60,119 bases of DNA, taken from positions 131,367 through 191,485 of the forward strand of contig JAFXOW010000010.1 in NCBI GenBank assembly GCA_017528315.1. Reading direction: 5' to 3'. A program made the position numbers and the translations under genes. This stretch comes from Bacilli bacterium. GTDB taxonomy: Bacteria; Bacillota_I; Bacilli_A; RF39; UBA660. The notes beneath the pieces were generated by a model. That model was given only the letters and a program-made list of their open reading frames with translations. It was not told the DNA's origin and made no database searches. Below are positions 8,969 to 17,295 of the stretch, in pieces; position 1 is the stretch's first letter, and the number at the start of each line of letters is the position of its first letter.

Positions 8969-9652
8969 ATGAAGAAAATAGTACCATTTACAAAAGAATT
9001 AATGTTTAAAACTAAAATAGGAGAAATTACTTCAATTTCAATTGATCATACTTTAAAACTTGATGGACAGTTTATTTCAGGGGAATTTATTATAGGTGGA
9101 ACTTATAAAATGATTGATGCAGGAAAGTTAGAAGAAGAGTTTAACTATAATATACCTGTTGATATTACTATAGATAGTAAATATGACACTTCTAATTGTA
9201 CTATAAGTATTGATGAGTTTACTTATGAAATTATTAATGAGGAAACCTTAAAAATTAATATAAGTGTTATGCTGGATGATTTAGATATTAAAACTGACAT
9301 AATTGAAACTATTGAAATAGATAGTAGAGAGTCTATAGAAGATAGTTTATTAGATGATTTAAATGAAAAGCATATTAATGATAACTTAATTAATAATACC
9401 AATATTGAAATAAATAAAGATAATAAAGATATTATAGATAATAAAAAAGAAAAGATAGAAAATGAATTATTTAATAATTTAAGTGATGAACATGAATATT
9501 CTATTTATAGAGTTTATACAGTTAAAGAAGATGATACTGTTGATTTAATACTTGAAAAATTTAATGTTACTCGGGATATTCTAAAAGATTATAATGATTT
9601 AGATAATTTAACAGTTGGTTCTAAAATAATAATTCCTAGTGTAGATGAATGA
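8969..9652 (+). CDS. SpoVID-like spore coat morphogenesis protein with LysM domain
   Basis: 227 residues. The N-terminal beta-rich domain (about 1-110, with the LDGQFISGEF...GGTYK core) resembles the SpoVID/SipL N-terminus. A low-complexity Asp/Asn/Glu linker follows (about 115-175). A LysM domain closes the protein (about 178-225, YTVKEDDTVDLILEKFNV...GSKIIIPS). SpoVID attaches and encases the coat around the forespore in Bacillus. The next gene is a YsxE-like protein with 8 bases of overlap, and spoVID-ysxE is the B. subtilis order; that synteny raises confidence. It is much shorter than B. subtilis SpoVID (about 575 residues), mostly through a shorter linker. Confidence 0.72.
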   Translation: MKKIVPFTKELMFKTKIGEITSISIDHTLKLDGQFISGEFIIGGTYKMIDAGKLEEEFNYNIPVDITIDSKYDTSNCTISIDEFTYEIINEETLKINISVMLDDLDIKTDIIETIEIDSRESIEDSLLDDLNEKHINDNLINNTNIEINKDNKDIIDNKKEKIENELFNNLSDEHEYSIYRVYTVKEDDTVDLILEKFNVTRDILKDYNDLDNLTVGSKIIIPSVDE

Positions 9653-10535
9653 TTTAAAAGAAAAATTAAGTTTATATAATTTTAAAATAAATTCTATAAA
9701 GTATCTTGGTAAAGTTATAATAATTGATACTACAAATGGAAAATATGTTTATAAAAATGGTAATAACTATAAAATATATGAATATTTAGAATCAAGAGGA
9801 TTTAATTATTTTCCTAAATCAATAAATTCTAAAGATACTAGTTATGAATTAACTCCATATATTAAAGATTTAAAAGAACCAGATGAACAAAAAATAAATG
9901 ATTTAGTTAATCTAGTAAGTTTTTTACATGAAAAAACTTTCTTTTATAAAGAATTAGATTTAGATGAATTAAAAACTATGTATGAAAACTTAAATTCTGG
10001 GGCAGATTATTTAATGAAATATTATAATGATTTAAATAATATTATTGATAACACAACTTTCATGAGTCCAAGTGAATATTTATTAGTAAGGAATATAGAT
10101 TTATTTTATTATTTAATTAGTTTTGTTAAAGTAGAAAGTACTAATTGGTATATTAATATAAAAGATAAAAGAAGTATTAGATATAGTATGGTTCATAATA
10201 ATTTAAAATTAAATCATCTATTAGAAAATAATACTAGTTATTTAATAAGTTGGAATAAAGCTAAAATAGATTTACCATATAAAGATTTAAAAACTATATT
10301 AGAAGATAATTATCATAAGATAGATATAGAAAATGTTTTAAAGACTTATGTTAAAAATAATAAATTAGATAAAAATGAATATATGTTTTTATTAATTAAT
10401 TTAGCCTTACCTAAAAGAATAGAATTTACTAATAATACTTGTTTTGATTGTTATAAATTAAGTAATTATGTTGAATATCTTCGAAAAATTGAATTCATAA
10501 TACAAAAAATAGATAAGAATGCTAATAAAATTTGA
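9645..10535 (+). CDS. YsxE/CotS-like kinase-fold protein
   Basis: 296 residues. The order of elements suits the aminoglycoside-phosphotransferase-like CotS/YsxE family: a glycine-poor N-lobe (IIIDTTNGKYVYKNG), a hinge, helices with SFLHEKTFFYKE, and MVHNNLKLNHLLEN in place of the HGDLHxxNil catalytic loop, then LISWNKAKIDLPYKDL for the metal loop. The catalytic Asp positions look degraded (HNNLKLNHL), as in YsxE-like pseudokinases. CotS-family proteins are spore-coat associated. The identification rests on fold-like motifs plus its place behind the SpoVID-like gene. Confidence 0.65.
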   Translation: MNDLKEKLSLYNFKINSIKYLGKVIIIDTTNGKYVYKNGNNYKIYEYLESRGFNYFPKSINSKDTSYELTPYIKDLKEPDEQKINDLVNLVSFLHEKTFFYKELDLDELKTMYENLNSGADYLMKYYNDLNNIIDNTTFMSPSEYLLVRNIDLFYYLISFVKVESTNWYINIKDKRSIRYSMVHNNLKLNHLLENNTSYLISWNKAKIDLPYKDLKTILEDNYHKIDIENVLKTYVKNNKLDKNEYMFLLINLALPKRIEFTNNTCFDCYKLSNYVEYLRKIEFIIQKIDKNANKI

Positions 10536-10560
10536 CTTTTATAGTACTTTGTAGTATACT
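10532..10560 (+). promoter_or_regulatory. Sigma-A promoter for the 138-residue gene
   Basis: TTGACT (10532-10537), 17-bp spacer, TATACT (10555-10560). Confidence 0.75.
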
Positions 10561-10570
10561 ATGTGCAACT

Positions 10571-10618
10571 TTTATAGATATGGGTAAATTTACATAGTAG
10601 AGAGACTTATCTATAAAA
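10571..10618 (+). promoter_or_regulatory. Structured 5' leader (10-bp stem)
   Basis: TTTATAGATA (10571-10580) is exactly complementary to TATCTATAAA (10609-10618) and closes a 28-base loop that includes GGGTAAAT. The stem starts close to the expected transcript 5' end and finishes just before the AGGGGG ribosome site (10621-10626). It matches no riboswitch class I know; it may be a regulatory or stabilising 5' hairpin. Confidence 0.45.
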
Positions 10619-10634
10619 TAAGGGGGTTTTAGGT

Positions 10635-11051
10635 ATGAAACAAAGTTATATATTTGAATACCAAAATGAAAATGATTTTCGTAAAAAGGAAAGATCGGTT
10701 AGAAAATATAATATGTTAGCTTATAAAAGATTAACATTTGATTATTATCCTAAAATAAGAAATGGAGAATTTTTAGGTGAACTTGTTCATAAGAATAAAA
10801 ATACTAAAAGTTATGAATTAGTTCTTCCAACAGATGAGATGTTTGTAAAAGTTCATGGGGAGATTCGTTTGCATTATACGGTTTATGAAGATAAGAAAAT
10901 AGTTCTTTTAACAAATATTACTCCTGAAGGTATTCTAGAAGAAGGACATAGAGCTGAACTTACAGCATATAAAGGGGTTATGATTAGTAAATCTAGTCCT
11001 GAAAAAGATATGTTTAAGATTAATTTATTAAATATGATGCAAAATAAATAG
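10635..11051 (+). CDS. Hypothetical protein (138 aa)
   Basis: I do not recognise the family. It is a soluble, Lys/Glu/Tyr-rich alpha/beta protein (basic N-terminus KKERSVRKYN; GRAELTAYKG-like strand near the end) without membrane segments or cysteines. It is a single-gene transcription unit with a strong promoter, a structured leader and its own terminator. That suggests a well-expressed, separately regulated protein. Confidence 0.75.
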   Translation: MKQSYIFEYQNENDFRKKERSVRKYNMLAYKRLTFDYYPKIRNGEFLGELVHKNKNTKSYELVLPTDEMFVKVHGEIRLHYTVYEDKKIVLLTNITPEGILEEGHRAELTAYKGVMISKSSPEKDMFKINLLNMMQNK

Positions 11052-11080
11052 ACTGTTGAATAGCAGTCTTTTATTATTTA
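11050..11080 (+). terminator. Terminator
   Basis: AGACTG (11050-11055) pairs with CAGTCT (11064-11069) and is followed by a T-rich tail. Confidence 0.65.
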
Positions 11081-11089
11081 CTAAAATAA

Positions 11090-12025
11090 TTAAATATTAT
11101 CAATAGATGCTAAGACTATTTCTCGTAAATTAAATATAAAGAAATTAATAGCCGTTAATTCATTATCTTTAGTAATAGGTGCTGATATAAAATATATTTC
11201 TTTATTTAATAATTTTTGAATGCATTTTTCAATAAATGTTTTTAATCTTAAAGCTAGTTCTAAACTATTTAAAGTCATATTTTTTTGATTTTGGGGTGTC
11301 ATTATTATATTATCATATTCTGTTAAAATATTTCGATATTCTATAACAAAATTATTAGCCTCATCAAAGATATCTTTATACATAGGATCAATTTCTCCTC
11401 TTATAAAGGTTGCAATAGCTTGCATTCCTTGAGTACCAAAGTATTGCTCGTCAATTACATAACTAGGATTAATTGTAGCTTTAACTTTTAATCTATTAAG
11501 ATTTGACATATATAATTTGGCTTCTTCTATTAAATATAAATTAATTGTATTATAGTAAAAAGCAAAAACTTGTTGATTTTTAATTTTTTCATATAAATCG
11601 TTGGCATAGTTAATAAAATCTTTTGATAAAATTAATGCTTGTTCATTAATTTGTTCCATTTGTTTTACTTCATCATCAGTTGGATTTACTTCTTTTGGAA
11701 CGATCATTTTTTCTTTTTCAGTTATAGTTTCATCTATTTCAATTCCAAATAATTTTTCTGTTAATAGTTCTAGTTCTAAAGTATATGGGGTTATTACGAT
11801 ACCACTTTCAATAACATTTTCTGGAAGACCATCTTTATATGCAAAATCAGCTACTTGTTTATTCAAATTTTCAGCCCTTTTAGCAAGTTCATTACTTTTA
11901 TTAATATAATCTTGATAAATTGGAGGAAGAGATACTTCAATTCGGGCTGAGTATTCTCTTAAAGACCATAAATAATAAAGATTATAAATCATTGATTCTA
12001 AAAAGAATTCTTTATTAGTTAACAT
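11090..12025 (-). CDS. DUF2935-like helical protein
   Basis: 311 residues, almost all helical. Two related halves begin FFLESMIYNLYYLWSLREYSARIE (about 6-30) and QVFAFYYNTINLYLIEEAKLYMSNL (about 155-180), as in the DUF2935 family of Bacilli and Clostridia, whose fold is a duplicated four-helix, hemerythrin-like bundle. FTLELELLTEKLFGIEIDETIT-like text is typical of it. Function is unknown; it is common in spore formers. GGTGAT lies before the ATG on the minus strand. It is transcribed divergently from the Big_2 gene at 12136. Confidence 0.6.
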   Translation of the reverse strand: MLTNKEFFLESMIYNLYYLWSLREYSARIEVSLPPIYQDYINKSNELAKRAENLNKQVADFAYKDGLPENVIESGIVITPYTLELELLTEKLFGIEIDETITEKEKMIVPKEVNPTDDEVKQMEQINEQALILSKDFINYANDLYEKIKNQQVFAFYYNTINLYLIEEAKLYMSNLNRLKVKATINPSYVIDEQYFGTQGMQAIATFIRGEIDPMYKDIFDEANNFVIEYRNILTEYDNIIMTPQNQKNMTLNSLELALRLKTFIEKCIQKLLNKEIYFISAPITKDNELTAINFFIFNLREIVLASIDNI

Positions 12026-12076
12026 AATATCACCAATTAAATTTATGTATTTAATTAATTTTTAGAATAAAAAAGA

Positions 12077-12105
12077 TTGAAATTAAAATATTAATATGAT
12101 AAAAT
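12077..12105 (+). promoter_or_regulatory. Sigma-A promoter of the Big_2 gene
   Basis: TTGAAA (12077-12082), 17-bp spacer, TAAAAT (12100-12105). Confidence 0.65.
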
Positions 12106-12135
12106 TGTTGTGAAAATAGTGGGTGATAATAATTT

Positions 12136-13365
12136 ATGTATACTGATTATGTTGATTATAATTATGATGATGAAAATAATGATAGTTATAATAATGATTT
12201 TAAACAGAAGGATAGTGATAAAATAAAAAAAATAGCTTTTATAGTATTAATATTTGCTATTGTAGTTTTGTTAGTTATATTTATATTAAAACTGGTAAAT
12301 AAAAGCAATAATAATGATGATATTGAAGAAGAATCTAAAAGTCAATTAGTAATATCAAAAGATACATTAAGTTTAGAAGTAGGTCAATCATATAGATTAG
12401 AAGCAGTTTATAGTTTAGCTTCATCTAAAGAACTAGATTTAAACTGGGAATCTAATAATGAAAATGTTGCAACTGTCAATGATGAAGGATTGGTTACTGG
12501 TATGAGTGAAGGCACGGCTGAAATAACGGTATTTTATAAAAAATATAAGCAAACTTGTGTTGTTACTATTACTCCTAATGAAAATTCAGCGACAGGTATT
12601 TCTTTAGGTGATGATATTACTTTAAAATTAAATGATTCAATGCTTTTACAAGTGAATGTTATCCCTGATGATGCTACATTGAATGATAACTATATTTATG
12701 AAAGTGATAATGAAGAAATTGTAAGTGTTGATGAAAATGGGTATATGTATGCAAATTCTGTTGGTAGTGCTAATGTAATTGTTAAAGCAGAAAATAGTAA
12801 ATTAACTGATACAGTTAAAGTTGTAGTTGAATCCTTGGAAGATGATAATCAAGTTACTGAGCCAACTAAAATAGTTTTAATTGGTTTGGCAGATATATTA
12901 AAAGAAGGAAATAGTAGTCAAATAGTATATGAATTTTATCCAAATGAGGGAGTCAATAAAAACCTTACTTGGGAAAGTAGTGATTCAAATATTGCTGTTG
13001 TGAGCAATACCGGTTATGTTACCGGAATTAATGTTGGTAAATGTGTGATAACTGCAACGACGGTAGATGGAACATCATCATCAATAGAAATAGAAGTTAA
13101 AGAATCAAAAATAAGTGTTCAATCGGTTGCATTTAAAGATGGAAAAAGCTTATCAATTAAAGTTAAAGGTACAAAATTATTGAGTTATACAATTACTCCT
13201 GAAAATGCAACAAATAAAAAAGTTACATTTAAAAGTAGTGATTCTTCAATTGTTAAAGTTGATTCTAATGGATTAATTGCTGGTATTAAAAAAGGTAAAG
13301 CTAATATTACAATAACAACTGATGATGGTTCAAAAACAGCTACTATAGCCATTACAGTTAATTAA
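12136..13365 (+). CDS. Membrane-anchored Ig-like (Big_2) surface protein
   Basis: 409 residues: an acidic Tyr/Asp/Asn-rich cytoplasmic N-terminus (1-32), one TM helix (about 33-55) and an extracellular part of four Big_2-type Ig-like domains (about 68-146, 152-232, 245-325, 328-409). Each carries the family pattern of a V.V...G....A....V strand run. There is no C-terminal sorting motif, so it is anchored by the N-terminal helix. Probable role: surface structure or adhesion. truB follows within 15 bases. Confidence 0.85.
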   Translation: MYTDYVDYNYDDENNDSYNNDFKQKDSDKIKKIAFIVLIFAIVVLLVIFILKLVNKSNNNDDIEEESKSQLVISKDTLSLEVGQSYRLEAVYSLASSKELDLNWESNNENVATVNDEGLVTGMSEGTAEITVFYKKYKQTCVVTITPNENSATGISLGDDITLKLNDSMLLQVNVIPDDATLNDNYIYESDNEEIVSVDENGYMYANSVGSANVIVKAENSKLTDTVKVVVESLEDDNQVTEPTKIVLIGLADILKEGNSSQIVYEFYPNEGVNKNLTWESSDSNIAVVSNTGYVTGINVGKCVITATTVDGTSSSIEIEVKESKISVQSVAFKDGKSLSIKVKGTKLLSYTITPENATNKKVTFKSSDSSIVKVDSNGLIAGIKKGKANITITTDDGSKTATIAITVN

Positions 13366-13379
13366 TTTAGGTGATGTTA

Positions 13380-14225
13380 ATGGACGGAATAGTTCTGATA
13401 AACAAAGAAAAAGGTATTACAAGCCGTGATGTTGTAAATAAAATATCTAAAAAACTTAATATAAAAAAAGTTGGTCATGCTGGAACTCTTGATCCAATTG
13501 CTACAGGTTTGTTGGTGATAGGTATTGGTAAAGGGACCAAAATTCTCGATTTATTAACTGTTGATAATAAGGAATACATTGCAGTAGTAAAAATGGGAAT
13601 TCAAACTGATACTTTAGATATTACAGGAACAATTTTAGAAGAATTAGATGAATTTTATATAACTAAAGAAGATATAGATAATACTTTAAAGAAATTTATT
13701 GGAAGTTATGAGCAGACTATTCCTAAATATTCGGCTTTAAAAATAAATGGAAAAAGATTATATGAATATGCTAGAAATAACGAAGAAGTTGAACTTCCAA
13801 AAAGAAAAGTAACAATTTTTGATATTACTTTATTAGATATTGATTTAGAAAATAAGGAATTTAAATTTAAAGTATTAGTAAGTAAGGGGACTTATATTAG
13901 AAGTTTAATTGATGATATTGGAAAAATGTTAAATATTCCGATGACTATGAAAGATTTAGTTAGAACTAAATGTGGACGATTTAAGTTAGAAGATAGTAAT
14001 TTAATAAGTGATGATTATAACTATATAAGTTTGAATGATAGCTTGAATTTTAAAAATATAAAAGTTATTGATGAAATTATGTTAAAAAAAATAAAAAATG
14101 GGAATAAATTAATTTTAGAAAATGAAGATTCAGAGTTTATTAAGTTTGTTGATAAAGAAAATAATTTATTAGCAATCTATAAAAAAAATAATTTTTATGA
14201 ATTTAGATCATTTAAGGTATTTTAA
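13380..14225 (+). CDS. truB: tRNA pseudouridine-55 synthase TruB
   Basis: 281 residues. TruB makes pseudouridine 55 in the T-loop of tRNAs. GHAGTLDPIATGLL carries the catalytic Asp, and KGTYIRSLIDDIG is the second signature. I choose ATG 13380 because AGGTGATG (13368-13375) gives proper spacing; the open frame begins at 13371. The C-terminal PUA-like tail is shorter than in E. coli but usual for Bacilli. Confidence 0.96.
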   Translation: MDGIVLINKEKGITSRDVVNKISKKLNIKKVGHAGTLDPIATGLLVIGIGKGTKILDLLTVDNKEYIAVVKMGIQTDTLDITGTILEELDEFYITKEDIDNTLKKFIGSYEQTIPKYSALKINGKRLYEYARNNEEVELPKRKVTIFDITLLDIDLENKEFKFKVLVSKGTYIRSLIDDIGKMLNIPMTMKDLVRTKCGRFKLEDSNLISDDYNYISLNDSLNFKNIKVIDEIMLKKIKNGNKLILENEDSEFIKFVDKENNLLAIYKKNNFYEFRSFKVF

Positions 14226-14239
14226 TTTTAATTTAGGTG

Positions 14240-14248
14240 TGTTATAAT
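14240..14248 (+). promoter_or_regulatory. Extended -10 promoter
   Basis: TGT directly precedes a perfect TATAAT (14243-14248), giving TGnTATAAT; no good -35 is seen. It reads into the Big_2 gene at 14272. Confidence 0.55.
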
Positions 14249-14271
14249 GAATATATGATATGGAGGTTAAT

Positions 14272-16059
14272 ATGAATAATAATAGTGAGAATAATAATGG
14301 TAGTGAAAATATAAAGGAATTACCACAAAACAATAATTCAAATATTATTGTTAAAGAAGATAAACCAAATAAGTTCCTTAGTATTGTTTGGAAAATATTG
14401 TTGGTGTTTATCGTTTTTATAATGTTATTTTTAGGATTAATTCAATTTGGTGTTATAAGTTTAAATTCTAAAATAGTTCCGGATGCTGTTATATTAAATC
14501 AAACAGAAATTGGTATAAGAAAAGGAAAAAGTTATCAATTAATAACGGAAGTTTTACCAGTTAATGCTGAAAATAAACAATTAATTTATGAAAGCAGTAA
14601 TACAGCTGTTGCAATTGTAAATGAATTGACTGGATATGTAACGGCTATTGCTGATGGAACTGCAATCATAACTGCTAAGACTTTAATTAATGATAAAGTT
14701 AGTGAATGTGTGGTTAATGTTGGAAATACAAGTATTTCAGCAACAAGTGTTTCTTTTAAAAATAAAAGTGTAAAGATTGCTGCTGGTCATAGTGAACTAT
14801 TAACATATGTTGTGTCTCCTAGTAATGCAACTGAACAAACAATGACTTTTGTAAGTAGTGATCCAAGTGTTGCGACGGTTGATTCAAAAGGAATGGTAAC
14901 AGGTATTAAAGAAGGAAATGCAACAATTACAATATCTGCTAATAATGGAGCAATAAGTGATAAGGCAGATGTTACAGTATATAAAGTTGGAACATCAACA
15001 GTAGTTTTAGGTGAAGTTGTTAAAACTAATAATTATCCTAATAGTATTTCTGTTGATGAAAGTAAAAATTTAGCAGTAGGAGTAGAAGTTCAATTAGAAC
15101 CAAAAATATATCCTGCTGATGCTGTTGATGATATAACGTGGATAAGTTCTAATCCTAGTGTAGCTTCAGTAAATGAATATGGTAAGGTAACTGCAAATAG
15201 TGTTGGAGAAGCTACTATAATCGCTAAGACAGTTAATGATAAAACAGCTACTACAAATGTTAAAGTTGGTAATTATGTTGGTAATTATTCTATTAAGTTA
15301 AATGAGATATATATTACGACAAATTATACTTTATTAAGAATTGGTCAAAATAAAAGACTATATGTTTCATATTTACCAGTTACGGCTACAAGTCCTACTG
15401 TTACGTGGTCAACTGATAATTCAACAGTCGCAACTGTTGACAGTGACGGATTAGTTAAAGCTTTGAGTACCGGAAAAACGAAAATTCATGCAAAGGCAGT
15501 AGAAAATGAAAAATTATTTGATAGTTGTACTGTTGAAGTAGCTGGTAATAATAATATCGTTCCAATTACTAGTATATCACTTGAATCTTCATCAATTGAA
15601 GTTGGAGTTAAAAATACTGTTTCAATTACACCAAAAATTAATCCAAGCAATGCAACCTATAAGCAAGTTGCATATACGAGTTCTAATCCAAGTATTGCAA
15701 CTGTCGATGAAAATGGTAAAGTATATGGTGTTTCTGTTGGTACAGCTACCATTACTATTACAGCTAATCGTGATGTAAAGGCAACTGTAAATGTTAATGT
15801 TAAAAATATTCCTTCTAAAAGTGTTGAATTGAATTCTACTAGTGAGACAATTGATATAAATGAAATATTTACTTTAGTTGCTACAGTTAAACCTACAACG
15901 GCAAGTGATAAAACCGTTACTTATACTAGTAGTAATCCAAGTGTTGCAACAGTAGATAAAACTGGAAAAGTTACTGCTGTATCAAAAGGAACAACAACTA
16001 TTACTGTAAAACCAAATGGTGGAGGTTCGTCATCTTATTGTACAATAACTGTAAAATAA
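14272..16059 (+). CDS. Membrane-anchored multi-Big_2 surface protein
   Basis: 595 residues: an Asn-rich cytoplasmic N-terminus, a TM helix (about 36-60) and about six tandem Big_2 domains to the C-terminus, each ending in SSNPSVATVD...GKVTAVS-like repeats. ATG 14272 is chosen for the GGAGGT at 14262-14267. Its layout matches the protein at 12136, so the two are paralogues flanking truB. It is likely an extracellular rod-like adhesin or scaffold. No LPxTG-like motif is present. Confidence 0.87.
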   Translation: MNNNSENNNGSENIKELPQNNNSNIIVKEDKPNKFLSIVWKILLVFIVFIMLFLGLIQFGVISLNSKIVPDAVILNQTEIGIRKGKSYQLITEVLPVNAENKQLIYESSNTAVAIVNELTGYVTAIADGTAIITAKTLINDKVSECVVNVGNTSISATSVSFKNKSVKIAAGHSELLTYVVSPSNATEQTMTFVSSDPSVATVDSKGMVTGIKEGNATITISANNGAISDKADVTVYKVGTSTVVLGEVVKTNNYPNSISVDESKNLAVGVEVQLEPKIYPADAVDDITWISSNPSVASVNEYGKVTANSVGEATIIAKTVNDKTATTNVKVGNYVGNYSIKLNEIYITTNYTLLRIGQNKRLYVSYLPVTATSPTVTWSTDNSTVATVDSDGLVKALSTGKTKIHAKAVENEKLFDSCTVEVAGNNNIVPITSISLESSSIEVGVKNTVSITPKINPSNATYKQVAYTSSNPSIATVDENGKVYGVSVGTATITITANRDVKATVNVNVKNIPSKSVELNSTSETIDINEIFTLVATVKPTTASDKTVTYTSSNPSVATVDKTGKVTAVSKGTTTITVKPNGGGSSSYCTITVK

Positions 16060-16118
16060 ATTTAACTTTTATTGAAAACAATGATTCTTAAATTTCTAGT
16101 ATTAAGTTGTTAATATAA

Positions 16119-16147
16119 AAGATACATAATAAATGTATCTTTTTTTG
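16119..16147 (+). terminator. Terminator after the Big_2 gene
   Basis: AGATACAT and ATGTATCT pair around AATAA and are followed by a run of T. Confidence 0.85.
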
Positions 16148-16195
16148 TTATTCTAAATTAATTTGGAATTTAAATATAATAAATGTATTATTAAA

Positions 16196-16223
16196 TAAAA
16201 AAAACACTAATTAATAATTAGTG
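16196..16223 (-). terminator. Terminator of tRNA-Trp
   Basis: On the minus strand CACTAATT/AATTAGTG form a hairpin followed by eight T residues. Confidence 0.75.
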
Positions 16224-16236
16224 CTAATATTCTAAA

Positions 16237-16310
16237 TGGCAGGGGATGAGAGAATCGAACTCCCAACTAAAGTTTTGGAGACTCCTATTATACCATTTAA
16301 CTAATCCCCT
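16237..16310 (-). tRNA. tRNA-Trp (anticodon CCA)
   Basis: A full cloverleaf on the minus strand: acceptor AGGGGAT/ATCCCCT, anticodon loop CTCCAAA with anticodon CCA, T-arm containing GTTCGATTC, and the 3' CCA encoded. It reads UGG and supports standard use of UGA as stop. Confidence 0.95.
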
Positions 16311-16321
16311 AAACAAATTAT

Positions 16322-16350
16322 ATTGTAACATTATTTAAATTGCTTGTCAA
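16322..16350 (-). promoter_or_regulatory. Promoter of tRNA-Trp
   Basis: On the minus strand TTGACA (16350-16345), 17-bp spacer, TACAAT (16327-16322). Its -35 overlaps that of the opposite promoter. Confidence 0.75.
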
Positions 16351-16372
16351 TTTAAAAAATATTTTATATAAT
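16344..16372 (+). promoter_or_regulatory. Promoter of the Lys-rich protein/sufB pair
   Basis: TTGTCA (16344-16349), 17-bp spacer, TATAAT (16367-16372). Confidence 0.7.
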
Positions 16373-16398
16373 ATACATGTTGGAAAAGGTGATATATA

Positions 16399-17295
16399 AT
16401 GGCTAAGACTAAAAAGAAAGCAAGGAAAAAAAGCACTAGTAGTAATAAAAGTACTAATACTATTAAAAAGAATAATAATAAAAAGACAAATATAAGTTCA
16501 AAAAAAGAAAATGTAAAAGCATCTGAAAACAAATATCAAAATAAAAATAAAAAAAGCCACTATAATAAAATTCAAGGAAAAGTATTAGAAGAAAAGAAGA
16601 AAAAAGCAGAAATTGATAATAAGAAAGCTGTTGTTAAGCAAAATAAACAAGTTGCAAGAAATATAAAACGTGAAAAAGAAAAACGTGATAAAGTTTTTTT
16701 TAGAAAAATAATCCTTATATTACTTAGTTTGGCTATAAAGACTAAAAATTTATTTATAAAAATATTTGTTGGTATCAAGAATGGTTTGGTAAAATTTATT
16801 CAAAGTATTAAAAAAATATTTATTATAATAAAAAATAAAATACAAAGTATTAGAAAAAATGAAGATCAAAATAATAAAAAAACAAAGAAAGATGATAAAA
16901 ATAGTAAAATATTAGAATCTAAAAAGAATATTAATAAAATAGATAAAGAACCTAAAAATATAGAAATAACTATAGAAGATAACAATGTTAAAAGAAAAAA
17001 AGCTTTTAGAAGTTTAACTGGTAGAGTACTTCCTGGTACTTTCTTAAAAGGAGATAGAAAGATTAGAAGAACTATTTATGTTAAAGAAGCTTTAATATTT
17101 ATGTTAATTATTACTTTGATAGATTTTATTGGGTTTTATAAGATTAAAAATATAGATATGCTACATGTATTTGATAATAGTCTTTGGAATATAGTTATAA
17201 CTATAACTATTACCATGTTAATTACTTTTATAGGTACTTATATAATTGATTACATGGTAACAGAGATTATACTTAGAGTTAGAAAGATGAGATGA
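16399..17295 (+). CDS. Lys/Asn-rich membrane protein, function unknown
   Basis: 298 residues. The first ~110 and residues ~150-200 are extremely Lys/Asn/Ser-rich and surely disordered, with an amphipathic or hydrophobic stretch between them (about 110-150). The C-terminus has two TM helices (about 228-250 and 262-285). I do not recognise it. It overlaps sufB by 4 bases (ATGA), so the two are translated together. A nucleic-acid- or membrane-binding role is conceivable from charge only. Confidence 0.65.
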   Translation: MAKTKKKARKKSTSSNKSTNTIKKNNNKKTNISSKKENVKASENKYQNKNKKSHYNKIQGKVLEEKKKKAEIDNKKAVVKQNKQVARNIKREKEKRDKVFFRKIILILLSLAIKTKNLFIKIFVGIKNGLVKFIQSIKKIFIIIKNKIQSIRKNEDQNNKKTKKDDKNSKILESKKNINKIDKEPKNIEITIEDNNVKRKKAFRSLTGRVLPGTFLKGDRKIRRTIYVKEALIFMLIITLIDFIGFYKIKNIDMLHVFDNSLWNIVITITITMLITFIGTYIIDYMVTEIILRVRKMR

